The translations under genes and the position numbers were made by a program. The notes beneath the pieces were generated by a model, which made no database searches, was not told the DNA's origin, and saw nothing but the letters and a program-made list of their open reading frames with translations. Shown here piece by piece: positions 57,629 through 64,000 of a stretch of 64,000 bases of DNA. Position 1 is the stretch's first letter. Each line of letters opens with the position of its first letter. This DNA comes from Nonomuraea dietziae (GTDB lineage Bacteria; Actinomycetota; Actinomycetes; Streptosporangiales; Streptosporangiaceae). The DNA lies in NCBI RefSeq assembly GCF_014195505.1, contig NZ_JACIBV010000001.1, forward strand, positions 3,410,001-3,474,000. Direction: 5' to 3'.

Positions 57629-59067
57629 GAGGCGCCCTGGTCGAGGAGCGCGATGCCGCGCTCCCCCCAGAGCGCCCGCGAGGCCGCCTCGGGGTCGGAG
57701 ACGTCCGAGGGCTCCACGTCGAACAGGTGGGTGGTGGCCGTCAGGGAGTCGTAGGCGGGCCAGCCCGGGTCGCCGGTGGCGGCGAAGCCGGTCCACGCCG
57801 TGCGGAACTGTCTGGACAGCCCCTCACCCTCCGGCGCGCCGCCCGTCAGCATGCGCCCGAGGGGGCAGTCGAGGGTGGCGAAGGTCAGCGGCACGTCGAG
57901 CCCGTGACAGGCCCCCATCGGGGTCGGCGACCAGGTCAGCTCGTAGGCGTGCGTCCGCCCCTGGTGCGCGTCGGCCAGCAGCGCGCTCGGCATCCTGAAC
58001 ATCCAGTCCGACATGAGCAGCGTGTGCAGCTCCTCCGGGGTCGCCTGCGGGTGGGCGGCCCTGTAGGCGGCGTCCGCCCCTTCGGGCGCGACTGTCTTCA
58101 TGACGGTGCCCAGATCGGCGACCGGCGCGCCCCCGAGCGCCTGGAAGAAGCGGTACTCATCCCTGGTGAACCCGACGATCAGCTCGACGTCGCGGCTCGC
58201 CCCCGCCGCCAGCGCCTTCCACGGCAGGTCAGGCAGCACCTCGCCGTCGACGACGGGCGCGAAGGGGATCCTGGAGTAGGCCATGGGTCCCCACCGCGCG
58301 GGGTCGTCGCGGCCTGGCTCCGTCATGACCGCCGTGGCCGCCGCCACCAGCCGCTCAGGCGCGCTGTCGTACGGCGACAGCCCACCGAGCCTGTCGACGA
58401 TCGCGCCGGTGATGCCGGAGGCGAGCCCCGGCGAGAAGAACAGCCCCGCCACGCTCTGCGCGATCGCCCTGCGGAACAGCCCCGCCGCCGACGGCATCGC
58501 CATCAGGCACGCGATCCCGCCCGCTCCCGCCGACTCGCCGAAGACGGTGACGTTGCCGGGGTCGCCGCCGAAGGCCGCCGCGTTCTCCTGCACCCAGCGG
58601 AGCGCTGCCAGCTGGTCGAGCAGCCCCCTGTTGGGCGGCGCGCCGTCGACGTGCCCGTAGCCCTCCATGCCGACGCGGTGGTTGAAGCTGACCACCACCA
58701 CGCCCTCGGCGGCCAGCCTGGCCCCGTCGTACTCGGGCATGTCGGCCGCGCCCGTCAGGTAGGCGCCGCCGTAGATCCACACCATCACCGGCAGGCCGGA
58801 GCCGCCTGGGTCGGGCGTCCAGACGTTCACGGTGAGGCAGTCGAGGCCGTCGGCCGGGCTCCACTCCGGCATCCCCGGCAGCACCGCGGGCTGCGGCGGG
58901 CGCGGACCGAACGTGGTCGCGTCACGCGTGCCGTCCCAGGGCTCGACGGGGACCGGCGCAGCCATGCGCAGCGGCCCGAAAGGGCTCTTGGCGTAGGGGA
59001 TGCCCTTGAACGCGGTGACGCCGTCGTCGTGCAGGCCCCTGATCTTCCCTGTCGTGATCATCGTCAT
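57625..59067 (-). CDS. type-B carboxylesterase
   Basis: A 480-residue carboxylesterase/lipase. Motifs: GIPYAKSPFGPLRMAAP, DCLTVNVWTPD, the oxyanion loop VMVWIYGGAYLTG, nucleophile elbow TVFGESAGAGG, acid Glu in VGFTRDEYRFF, and His in GACHGLDVPLTF. There is no signal peptide, so it is cytoplasmic. The start at 59067 matches the usual family N-terminus (MTMITTGKIRG); an ATG at 59118 would add 17 residues. The divergent TetR operon and the inverted repeat between them suggest repression by that TetR protein. Confidence 0.9.
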   Translation of the reverse strand: MTMITTGKIRGLHDDGVTAFKGIPYAKSPFGPLRMAAPVPVEPWDGTRDATTFGPRPPQPAVLPGMPEWSPADGLDCLTVNVWTPDPGGSGLPVMVWIYGGAYLTGAADMPEYDGARLAAEGVVVVSFNHRVGMEGYGHVDGAPPNRGLLDQLAALRWVQENAAAFGGDPGNVTVFGESAGAGGIACLMAMPSAAGLFRRAIAQSVAGLFFSPGLASGITGAIVDRLGGLSPYDSAPERLVAAATAVMTEPGRDDPARWGPMAYSRIPFAPVVDGEVLPDLPWKALAAGASRDVELIVGFTRDEYRFFQALGGAPVADLGTVMKTVAPEGADAAYRAAHPQATPEELHTLLMSDWMFRMPSALLADAHQGRTHAYELTWSPTPMGACHGLDVPLTFATLDCPLGRMLTGGAPEGEGLSRQFRTAWTGFAATGDPGWPAYDSLTATTHLFDVEPSDVSDPEAASRALWGERGIALLDQGAS

Positions 59068-59126
59068 GCGGCCGAACGTACCGTACGGCATGGTATGTAC
59101 CTGAAGCGGGGTCGCCATGGCAATAT

Positions 59127-59141
59127 GGAACTAATGGTTCC
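59127..59141. promoter_or_regulatory. candidate TetR operator between carboxylesterase and DUF6463-tetR operon
   Basis: GGAAC-TAATG-GTTCC is a 15-bp inverted repeat. A further GTTCC half-site is at 59152-59156. Both overlap the likely minus-10 region (GATACACT) of the rightward operon. Confidence 0.5.
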
Positions 59142-59169
59142 GATACACTCAGTTCCGTAAGGAGCGCTC

Positions 59170-59571
59170 ATGGCCGCCCCCGCCCTCTCCCCGCGACGCC
59201 CGGTCGTCCTCGCCGGCCGGATCATCGCCTTCCTCGGCGTCGTGCACCTGGTCGTCACCCTGGCCTTCAACCTCCATCGCCTGCCCGCCTGGCTCACCCT
59301 CGAGCTGTGGTTTCCCGCCAACGGCCTGCGCGAGCTCCCTCCGGACGTGGGCGCCTTCTGGCTGACGATCGGCTCCTTCGGCCTGCCGCTGCTCCTGCTC
59401 GGACTGCTGATCGCCTGGCTCGGCCGCAGGGACGTCACTCCCCCGGCGTTCGCGGCATGGGCGCTCGGCGCGTGGGGCACCCTCCTCGCGCTCCTGTTCG
59501 AGCCTTCACCGGCGATCCTCCTCTGGCTGCCCGCCGCCCTCCTCCTGGTCGCCGCCAGGAGGCGGGCATGA
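59170..59571 (+). CDS. DUF6463-like membrane protein
   Basis: A 133-residue protein with four helices (about 13-33, 62-82, 92-108, 112-128). The GRIIAFLGVVHLVVTLAF opening and AFWLTIGSFGLPLLLLGLL helix match DUF6463 proteins. AAGGAG lies 7 bases before the ATG. It is followed after 28 bases by a tetR gene, forming a two-gene operon divergent from the esterase. Function unknown. Confidence 0.75.
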   Translation: MAAPALSPRRPVVLAGRIIAFLGVVHLVVTLAFNLHRLPAWLTLELWFPANGLRELPPDVGAFWLTIGSFGLPLLLLGLLIAWLGRRDVTPPAFAAWALGAWGTLLALLFEPSPAILLWLPAALLLVAARRRA

Positions 59572-59599
59572 GCATGACCTCCGTACGGCAGGGCGCCCC

Positions 59600-60226
59600 A
59601 TGAGCGCCGAAGGCCAGCGCGCAGGGCGGCCGAGGGACAGCAGGGTCGACGCGTCCATCCTGGCGGCCACCAGGGAGGTCCTCGCCGAGACCGGGTACGC
59701 CCGCCTCACGGTGGACGCCGTCGCCGCCAGGGCCGGCGTCGGCAAGGCCGCCATCTACCGCCGCCACGCCACCAAGCAGGAGATGGTGTTCGCCGCCACC
59801 GTCCACACCATGGAGCTGCCCGCTCCCGCCGACACGGGCGCCTTCATCACCGACCTGGCCGCGCTGATCGACGACGTGCTCGCCACGCTCGGCAATCCCG
59901 TCGCCCTCGTCACGGTTCCCGGCCTGCTCGCCGAGATCACCTCGGACGCCGACCTGACGGTCAGGTTCCAGCAGACCTTCATGGAGCGGCAGCGCGAGTG
60001 CGTCAGGGCGGTGCTGGACCGCGCCGTCCAGCGGGGCGAGCTTGACGAGCCGCCCCAGACGGACCTGGTGCACGCCATGCTGGTCGGCCCCGTCTTCGCC
60101 TGGCTGTTCATGATCCGCGGCCAGAGTCCCGAGGTCTTCGCCCGCGATCTGGCCGCCCGGCTGACGTCGGCGTTCACCGGGCCGTCGCCGTCAAGCCCTG
60201 CTCTGGTCCATCTGAAATCACGGTAA
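59600..60226 (+). CDS. TetR-family regulator
   Basis: A 208-residue regulator. HTH at about 12-60 (RVDASILAATREVLAETGYA, VDAVAARAGVGKAAIYRRHA). The C-terminal domain has the TetR_C-11-like layout (LTVRFQQTFMERQRECVRAV, PPQTDLVHAMLVGPVFAWL). Its operon faces a carboxylesterase gene across a 15-bp inverted repeat, so it likely represses both. The ligand may be an ester or its product (inference). Confidence 0.92.
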   Translation: MSAEGQRAGRPRDSRVDASILAATREVLAETGYARLTVDAVAARAGVGKAAIYRRHATKQEMVFAATVHTMELPAPADTGAFITDLAALIDDVLATLGNPVALVTVPGLLAEITSDADLTVRFQQTFMERQRECVRAVLDRAVQRGELDEPPQTDLVHAMLVGPVFAWLFMIRGQSPEVFARDLAARLTSAFTGPSPSSPALVHLKSR

Positions 60227-60355
60227 ATACGTTCAATGCCAGAAAAACGCGTTTTATGGTGCTAAGAGCGGGATCAGGGCTGGCGAGGAGTCCGAGGTGC
60301 TCTGTCGCGGTCCCTGGTGCCGGGCGACATCAGCTCGAAGCGAAAGTCGGTGACT

Positions 60356-60649
60356 ATGGCCACCACGCTGAGCAGGGCCGACGACTACAGAGCCCTGGTG
60401 GAGAAGTTGCGGGACGTCTACCCGGCCGTCGAGAGCCGGCTGGTGTCGACGTCGGTGGCGATCGCCGCCGACTGCGCCAGGCATGTGGGCTGCACGCCGA
60501 CCGAGGAGATCGTGGAGCGCCTGGCGGTCGAGTACCTGCGCGCCAGGGTCGCCACGCAAGCGACCCTGCCCGCCGCGCGACCGCGTCACCAGCTCCACAG
60601 GCCGACCCGTACGGGCACCCCCGGCGAGGCGTGCAGAAGAGGGGCCTGA
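60356..60649 (+). CDS. small helical protein with three-helix bundle dimerisation domain
   Basis: A 97-residue protein. The YRALVEKLRDVYPAVESRLV, IAADCARHVGCT and EIVERLAVEYLRARV helices match the small three-helix bundle dimerisation family common in actinomycetes. The last 20 residues are basic and of low complexity. Start at 60356 (MATTL) is a guess: GTG codons at 60317 and 60350 are in frame and none has a good ribosome site. The 3' end overlaps the convergent DUF2071 gene by 64 bases, so the true C-terminus may be affected by sequence error or recent drift. Confidence 0.55.
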   Translation: MATTLSRADDYRALVEKLRDVYPAVESRLVSTSVAIAADCARHVGCTPTEEIVERLAVEYLRARVATQATLPAARPRHQLHRPTRTGTPGEACRRGA

Positions 60650-61302
60650 TCGGGGGCGGGAAGCCCCGCCACCCGCAGCAGGTCCTGGTCGAGGCCCGCC
60701 AGACGGGCGTGCCGCAGCGGCCATGGGGGGTGTTCGACCTCGGCGGAGGCCAGCCGGCCCGCCACGACCGTGAACAGCCGAAAGCGTGCCGTCAGGAAGT
60801 GCGCGAGCTCGTCGAGCTCGTCCTCCGCCAGGTCAGGGCCGGTTTCGACGTCCACGTCGCAGCGCGCGCCGCCGGGTCCTGGCCAGTACCTTCGCGATCT
60901 GTACCGCCGCAGTGAGCCGTCCGTCCGCACGGACATGTCCGACCAGAAGTAGGGCAGCCAGTAGCCGGCGCGTCCGCCGAGGGCGGCGGGGAGCCGCCCC
61001 GCCTCCATCGACAGGAACCAGATCCCGCTGCGTCCGCGGGCGTCGCGGACGTAGGTGCGCAGGTTCGTCTCGGGGAAGCGCGACAGCCATGGCAGGGCGG
61101 GCGTGCCCGGCGCCCTCACGTCCTCCATGAGGAAGGGTGTCAGGCCGACCCAGGCGGTGCCGTCGAAGGTCTCGACCGTCAGGCAGCCGGGCACCAGGGC
61201 CTGGACGACATCGGCGGGAAAGCGCCAGTGGACGAAGGTGATGTCCGACCAGCGGTGGTACATCACCGGCCTGGTGACTCTCGGGGAGTCGGGTGCTCGC
61301 AT
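60586..61302 (-). CDS. DUF2071 (YqjF-like) protein
   Basis: A 238-residue protein. Landmarks of the family: MYHRWSDITFVHWRFPADVV, FDGTAWVGLTPFLMEDVR, NLRTYVRDARGRSGIWFLSM, and HFLTARFRLFTVVAGRL. The fold resembles acetoacetate-decarboxylase-like proteins; no reaction is known. It follows the recQ gene by 28 bases on the same strand and probably shares its transcript. The C-terminus overlaps a small convergent gene. Confidence 0.87.
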   Translation of the reverse strand: MRAPDSPRVTRPVMYHRWSDITFVHWRFPADVVQALVPGCLTVETFDGTAWVGLTPFLMEDVRAPGTPALPWLSRFPETNLRTYVRDARGRSGIWFLSMEAGRLPAALGGRAGYWLPYFWSDMSVRTDGSLRRYRSRRYWPGPGGARCDVDVETGPDLAEDELDELAHFLTARFRLFTVVAGRLASAEVEHPPWPLRHARLAGLDQDLLRVAGLPAPDQAPLLHASPGVPVRVGLWSW

Positions 61303-61330
61303 CAGGTGCTCCTGTCCTCGGGGAACGCTT

Positions 61331-62962
61331 CTACGAACGCCCTTCCGCGCCCGTCTCGGTGAGGAGGCGCTGTTCGAGCACCGCCTCGAGCGACAGCTCC
61401 CGGTAGCCGGCCTCCTGGAAGAGCACCGTCAGCCTGTCCTCGCCGCGCTGGATGACCTGGCCGTGGCCCCAGGTCTCGTGCTCCACGTGGGCGTGCACGC
61501 GGAAGGGGCCCTCCCCGTTCGCCGGCTGGTCGGCGGTTCCCGCCCGGCAGGTGTCGCAGTTGCCGCAGGGTTCGGCGAGCTCCTCGCCGAAGTACCCGAG
61601 CAGGAAGCGGCGGCGGCACTCCTCGGTCTCGGCGTAGCGGCGCATCATCTCCAGCCGGGTCCTTTCGACGTCGCGACGGCGCTCGGCCAGCCGCATGGCC
61701 AGCTCCGCGGCGGCGTGCGGGTCAGGCGCTCCAGGAACGGGAGACACCCTGCGCGTGCCCAGCCGTACGGCGCCGGCCCTTTCCAGCAGGTCGAGCAGTG
61801 AGGTCAGCCGCCGTGGCGACAGCTCGGTCCGCTCCCGCAGCTGCTTGCGGTCGGCGCCGGGGCCCGCCGCCGCGACGGCCTGGGCCAGCCGCTCGAGCGT
61901 CTCGGGGTCGGGCAGGGCGCCGGTGAAGAAGCGGTGCAGACCCAGATCCTCAGGCCGGTAGAACAGCACCGCCCTGGCCGCCTCGCCGTCCCTGCCCGCC
62001 CTGCCGATCTCCTGGTAGTAGGAGTCGGGCGAGCCGGGAACCTCCGCGTGATGGACGAAGCGCACGTCAGGCTTGTCGATGCCCATGCCGAAGGCGTTGG
62101 TCGAGACCACGACGTCCAGCTCGCCGCTCATGAACCTGCCGTGCACCTGGTCACGCTCGGCCCGCCGCAACCCTGCGTGGTAGGCCTCGGCCCTGAGACC
62201 CGCCTCGGTCAGCATCCCCGCCAGCCGGCCCGTCTGCCTGCGCGAGGCCGTGTAGACGATGCCGGGAAGCGGCTCCTGCGCGACCGCCGCGACGAGTTCG
62301 ACGGCGGGGTCGTCGAGCATCCTGCGCACCGTGAGCGAGATGTTGGGGCGGTCGAAGCCCTGCACGATCTCCAGAGGCTCGCGCATGCCGAGCCTGTCGA
62401 CGATCTCCGCGCGCACGGGCGGCGCCGCAGTGGCCGTCAGAGCGGCGATCACCGGACGGCCCAGCGCCTCGGCCACCGCCCCCAGCCGCAGGTAGTCGGG
62501 GCGGAAGTCGTGCCCCCACGAGGAGACGCAGTGAGCCTCGTCCACCACCATGAGCGAGGGGGAGGCCGCCGCCAGTTCGCGCACCACGTCGGGGCGGGCC
62601 AGCTGCTCCGGCGCGCAGAACAGGAACTCCGTCTCCCCCGCGCGCAGCGCCTCGAAGGCCTCCGACCGCCTGCTTGCGGGCGTGCTCGCGTCCAGGCTCA
62701 CCGCCTCCTCGTCACGGCGGCGCAGGCTCTCCACCTGGTCGCGCTGCAGGGCGATCAGCGGTGAGACCACCAGGGTGGGTCCCGGCAGCAGCAGCGCGGG
62801 CACCTGATAGATCGCCGACTTGCCCGCCCCCGTCGGCATCACCACCAGGGTGTCCCTGCCCTCGGCCAGCGCCGTCATGGCCGCCAGCTGGCCAGGACGC
62901 AGATCGGTCAGGCCGAGGACGCGCCTGGCCGTCCTTTCGCACTTCGCACCCGCATCCCGCAT
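61331..62962 (-). CDS. recQ: RecQ-family ATP-dependent DNA helicase
   Basis: A 543-residue 3'-5' DNA helicase. Motif 0 LTDLRPGQLAAM, Walker A MPTGAGKSAIYQVPALLL, motif Ia SPLIALQRDQV, DEAH in VVDEAHCVSSWGHDFRP, LTATAAPPV, then domain 2 GMGIDKPDVRFV and QEIGRAGRDG. A zinc-binding domain follows (CRRRFLLGYFGEELAEPCGN, CDTC). The HRDC domain is replaced by a short C-terminal beta segment (HETWGHGQVIQRGEDRLTVL), as in short actinomycete RecQ proteins. GAGGAGG precedes the ATG by 4 bases. Roles: unwinding of recombination and repair intermediates. Confidence 0.94.
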   Translation of the reverse strand: MRDAGAKCERTARRVLGLTDLRPGQLAAMTALAEGRDTLVVMPTGAGKSAIYQVPALLLPGPTLVVSPLIALQRDQVESLRRRDEEAVSLDASTPASRRSEAFEALRAGETEFLFCAPEQLARPDVVRELAAASPSLMVVDEAHCVSSWGHDFRPDYLRLGAVAEALGRPVIAALTATAAPPVRAEIVDRLGMREPLEIVQGFDRPNISLTVRRMLDDPAVELVAAVAQEPLPGIVYTASRRQTGRLAGMLTEAGLRAEAYHAGLRRAERDQVHGRFMSGELDVVVSTNAFGMGIDKPDVRFVHHAEVPGSPDSYYQEIGRAGRDGEAARAVLFYRPEDLGLHRFFTGALPDPETLERLAQAVAAAGPGADRKQLRERTELSPRRLTSLLDLLERAGAVRLGTRRVSPVPGAPDPHAAAELAMRLAERRRDVERTRLEMMRRYAETEECRRRFLLGYFGEELAEPCGNCDTCRAGTADQPANGEGPFRVHAHVEHETWGHGQVIQRGEDRLTVLFQEAGYRELSLEAVLEQRLLTETGAEGRS

Positions 62963-63142
62963 CGAACCTCCTCGTCAGAGAGGTCCTTCCTGCCCAGGCA
63001 GCCACCCGGCATGTCAGCCGATCTCCCACTCCTCGGCCTCCAGCGCACGGCGGACCTTCGCCACCCTGTCCCGTCCCACTCGATGCCGGGGTCGGGTTCG
63101 AGGAAGGCGAAGAGGGTGGTGGCGATGCCGAGGCGCGCGCGC

Positions 63143-63793
63143 TCACCTCGACCCGTCGAGATAGGCCAGGACGGCCAGCACGCGACGGTTGTGGTCGTCG
63201 GAGGCGGCCAGGCCGAGCTTGGCGAAGACGGCGGCGATGTGCTTGCCGACGGTGCCCTCGCTGATGAACAGCCCTGCCGCGATGGCGGCGTTCGAGCGTC
63301 CCTCCGCCATGAGTCCGAGCACGTCGCGTTCCCTCGCGGTCAGCGTGGCCATGGGAGGCAGGTGGGCGCTGCCGGTCACCAGCTTGGCGATCACCTCGGG
63401 GTCCATGGCGGTGCCGCCGTCGCGGACGCGCCTGAGCGCGCCGACGAACTCGTGGGTGTCGAAAACACGGTCCTTGAGCAGGTATCCCACCCCGCCCGAG
63501 CCCTCGGCGATCAGCTCGCGGGCGTAGATCTGCTCGACGTACTGCGACAGCACCAGGACGGGGAAGCCCGGCGTGCGGCGACGGGCCTGGATGGCGGCGC
63601 GCAGTCCTTCGTCGGTGAAGCCGGGAGGCAGCCGCACGTCGACGATCGCGGCGTCGGGCCGCGTGCTCTCGATCGCGTCGAGCAGCGCCTGGCCGGTGTC
63701 GACGCCCGCCACCACCTCGACGCCGTGCGCGTTCAGCAGGTGGGTCAGCCCCTCCCTCAGGAGATAGAGGTCCTCGGCTAGGACAACACGCAT
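63143..63793 (-). CDS. NarL/LuxR-family response regulator
   Basis: A 216-residue two-component regulator. Receiver domain at about 1-120 (MRVVLAEDLYLLREGLTHLL with the acidic pocket, AIVDVRLPPGFTDEG with phospho-acceptor Asp, VLVLSQYV, and GYLLKDRV with Lys). LuxR-type HTH at about 148-205 (LTARERDVLGLMAEGRSNAA, LFISEGTVGKHIAAVFAKLG). Its start lies 16 bases inside the end of the upstream kinase gene, so the two are coupled. Confidence 0.94.
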   Translation of the reverse strand: MRVVLAEDLYLLREGLTHLLNAHGVEVVAGVDTGQALLDAIESTRPDAAIVDVRLPPGFTDEGLRAAIQARRRTPGFPVLVLSQYVEQIYARELIAEGSGGVGYLLKDRVFDTHEFVGALRRVRDGGTAMDPEVIAKLVTGSAHLPPMATLTARERDVLGLMAEGRSNAAIAAGLFISEGTVGKHIAAVFAKLGLAASDDHNRRVLAVLAYLDGSR

Positions 63794-64000
63794 GGCAGCT
63801 CCATCGTCGCGACGGTCGGGCCGCCCGGCGGGCTCGACAGGGCCAGGGTGCCGTCGAAGCCGGACAGCCGCCTGCGGATCCCCTCCAGGCCGCTGCCGCC
63901 GCCCGGGACGGCGCCGCCCCTGCCGTCGTCGGTGACGGTGCACCGAAGGACACCGTCGGCATGCGTCAGCTCGATGACGACCTTGGTCGCGGACGCGTGC
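63778..64000 (-). CDS. C-terminal end of a sensor histidine kinase (truncated by window)
   Basis: The visible 73 residues are the end of an HATPase_c domain: HASATKVVIELTHADGVLRC, then TVTDDGRGGAVP (G1 box) and GSGLEGIRRRLSGFDGTLAL, ending in TVATMELPCVLS and a TAG. This is typical of NarX/DesK-type kinases that pair with NarL regulators. The rest lies beyond the right edge of the window. It overlaps the response-regulator gene by 16 bases. Confidence 0.9.
   Translation of the reverse strand, partial: HASATKVVIELTHADGVLRCTVTDDGRGGAVPGGGSGLEGIRRRLSGFDGTLALSSPPGGPTVATMELPCVLS

Noticed and set aside
1-64000. CRISPR arrays, tRNA or rRNA genes, insertion sequences, phage attachment sites
   Set aside because: I looked for regularly spaced repeats, transposase motifs, terminal repeats and cloverleaf patterns by eye and saw none. 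Short tRNA-like or IS-end sequences could be missed without software.

Overview
The window is a very GC-rich actinomycete chromosome segment. Coding genes have strong third-position GC bias, GTG starts are frequent, and many genes overlap by 4 bases (ATGA/GTGA). The gene content (a four-gene conservon, a SARP regulator, a SigE-family sigma-factor remnant, DUF3618/DUF4235 proteins, SapA-like domains) points to a filamentous actinomycete, probably Streptosporangiales (Nonomuraea or Streptosporangium type). The genus is inferred from recalled family resemblance, not from a search. I saw no rRNA, tRNA, insertion sequence, prophage or CRISPR array.

Layout. 1-7,080: miscellaneous metabolism (two small oxidoreductase-type genes, a class II glutamine amidotransferase, a Tat-exported ketosteroid-dehydrogenase-like flavoprotein) and an ECF sigma/anti-sigma pair. 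7,329-8,531: a BtrH_N/DUF4872 enzyme preceded by a strong nested hairpin and a 39-codon peptide gene, the best candidate here for an undescribed peptide system. 8,534-11,317: polysaccharide deacetylase and a DUF3618-DUF4235-YihY envelope operon. 11,629-17,436: NmrA-like protein, secreted hydrolase, and divergent GntR and ABC-transporter operons. 17,463-18,390: a haloalkane dehalogenase with two operator copies that also match the operator of a MarR gene 14 kb away. 19,246-27,922: a terpene-type neighbourhood (P450, secreted beta-propeller, TetR/VOC pair, class I terpene synthase) divergent from a complete conservon (cvnA-D), with matched promoter geometry on the two sides.

27,934-37,432: Lrp regulator with a threonine-dehydratase-like gene, FAD monooxygenase, MarR regulator, a GAF-PAS-GAF-PP2C phosphatase, cupin, and a DUF1269-arcA-marC stress-type group. 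37,718-47,886: a 1,171-residue protein with three AAA modules (two degenerate), a lipoprotein, an AfsR/SARP regulator, and two consecutive peptidoglycan hydrolases that both end in the same 107-residue SapA-like domain. 48,453-55,962: CGNR regulator/MFS exporter, DUF2243-CtaG pair, and a membrane Ser/Thr kinase with a beta-propeller. 56,028-64,000: tandem DJ-1/PfpI proteins, carboxylesterase, TetR operon, DUF2071, RecQ helicase, and a NarL-type response regulator with the end of its sensor kinase.

Several gaps hold decayed pieces: an ECF sigma fragment, an MFS fragment and a truncated ASCH-like gene. This suggests an accessory, fast-evolving chromosome region. Many regulators sit next to clear inverted repeats, listed as candidate operators. 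All family names come from motif recognition by eye.
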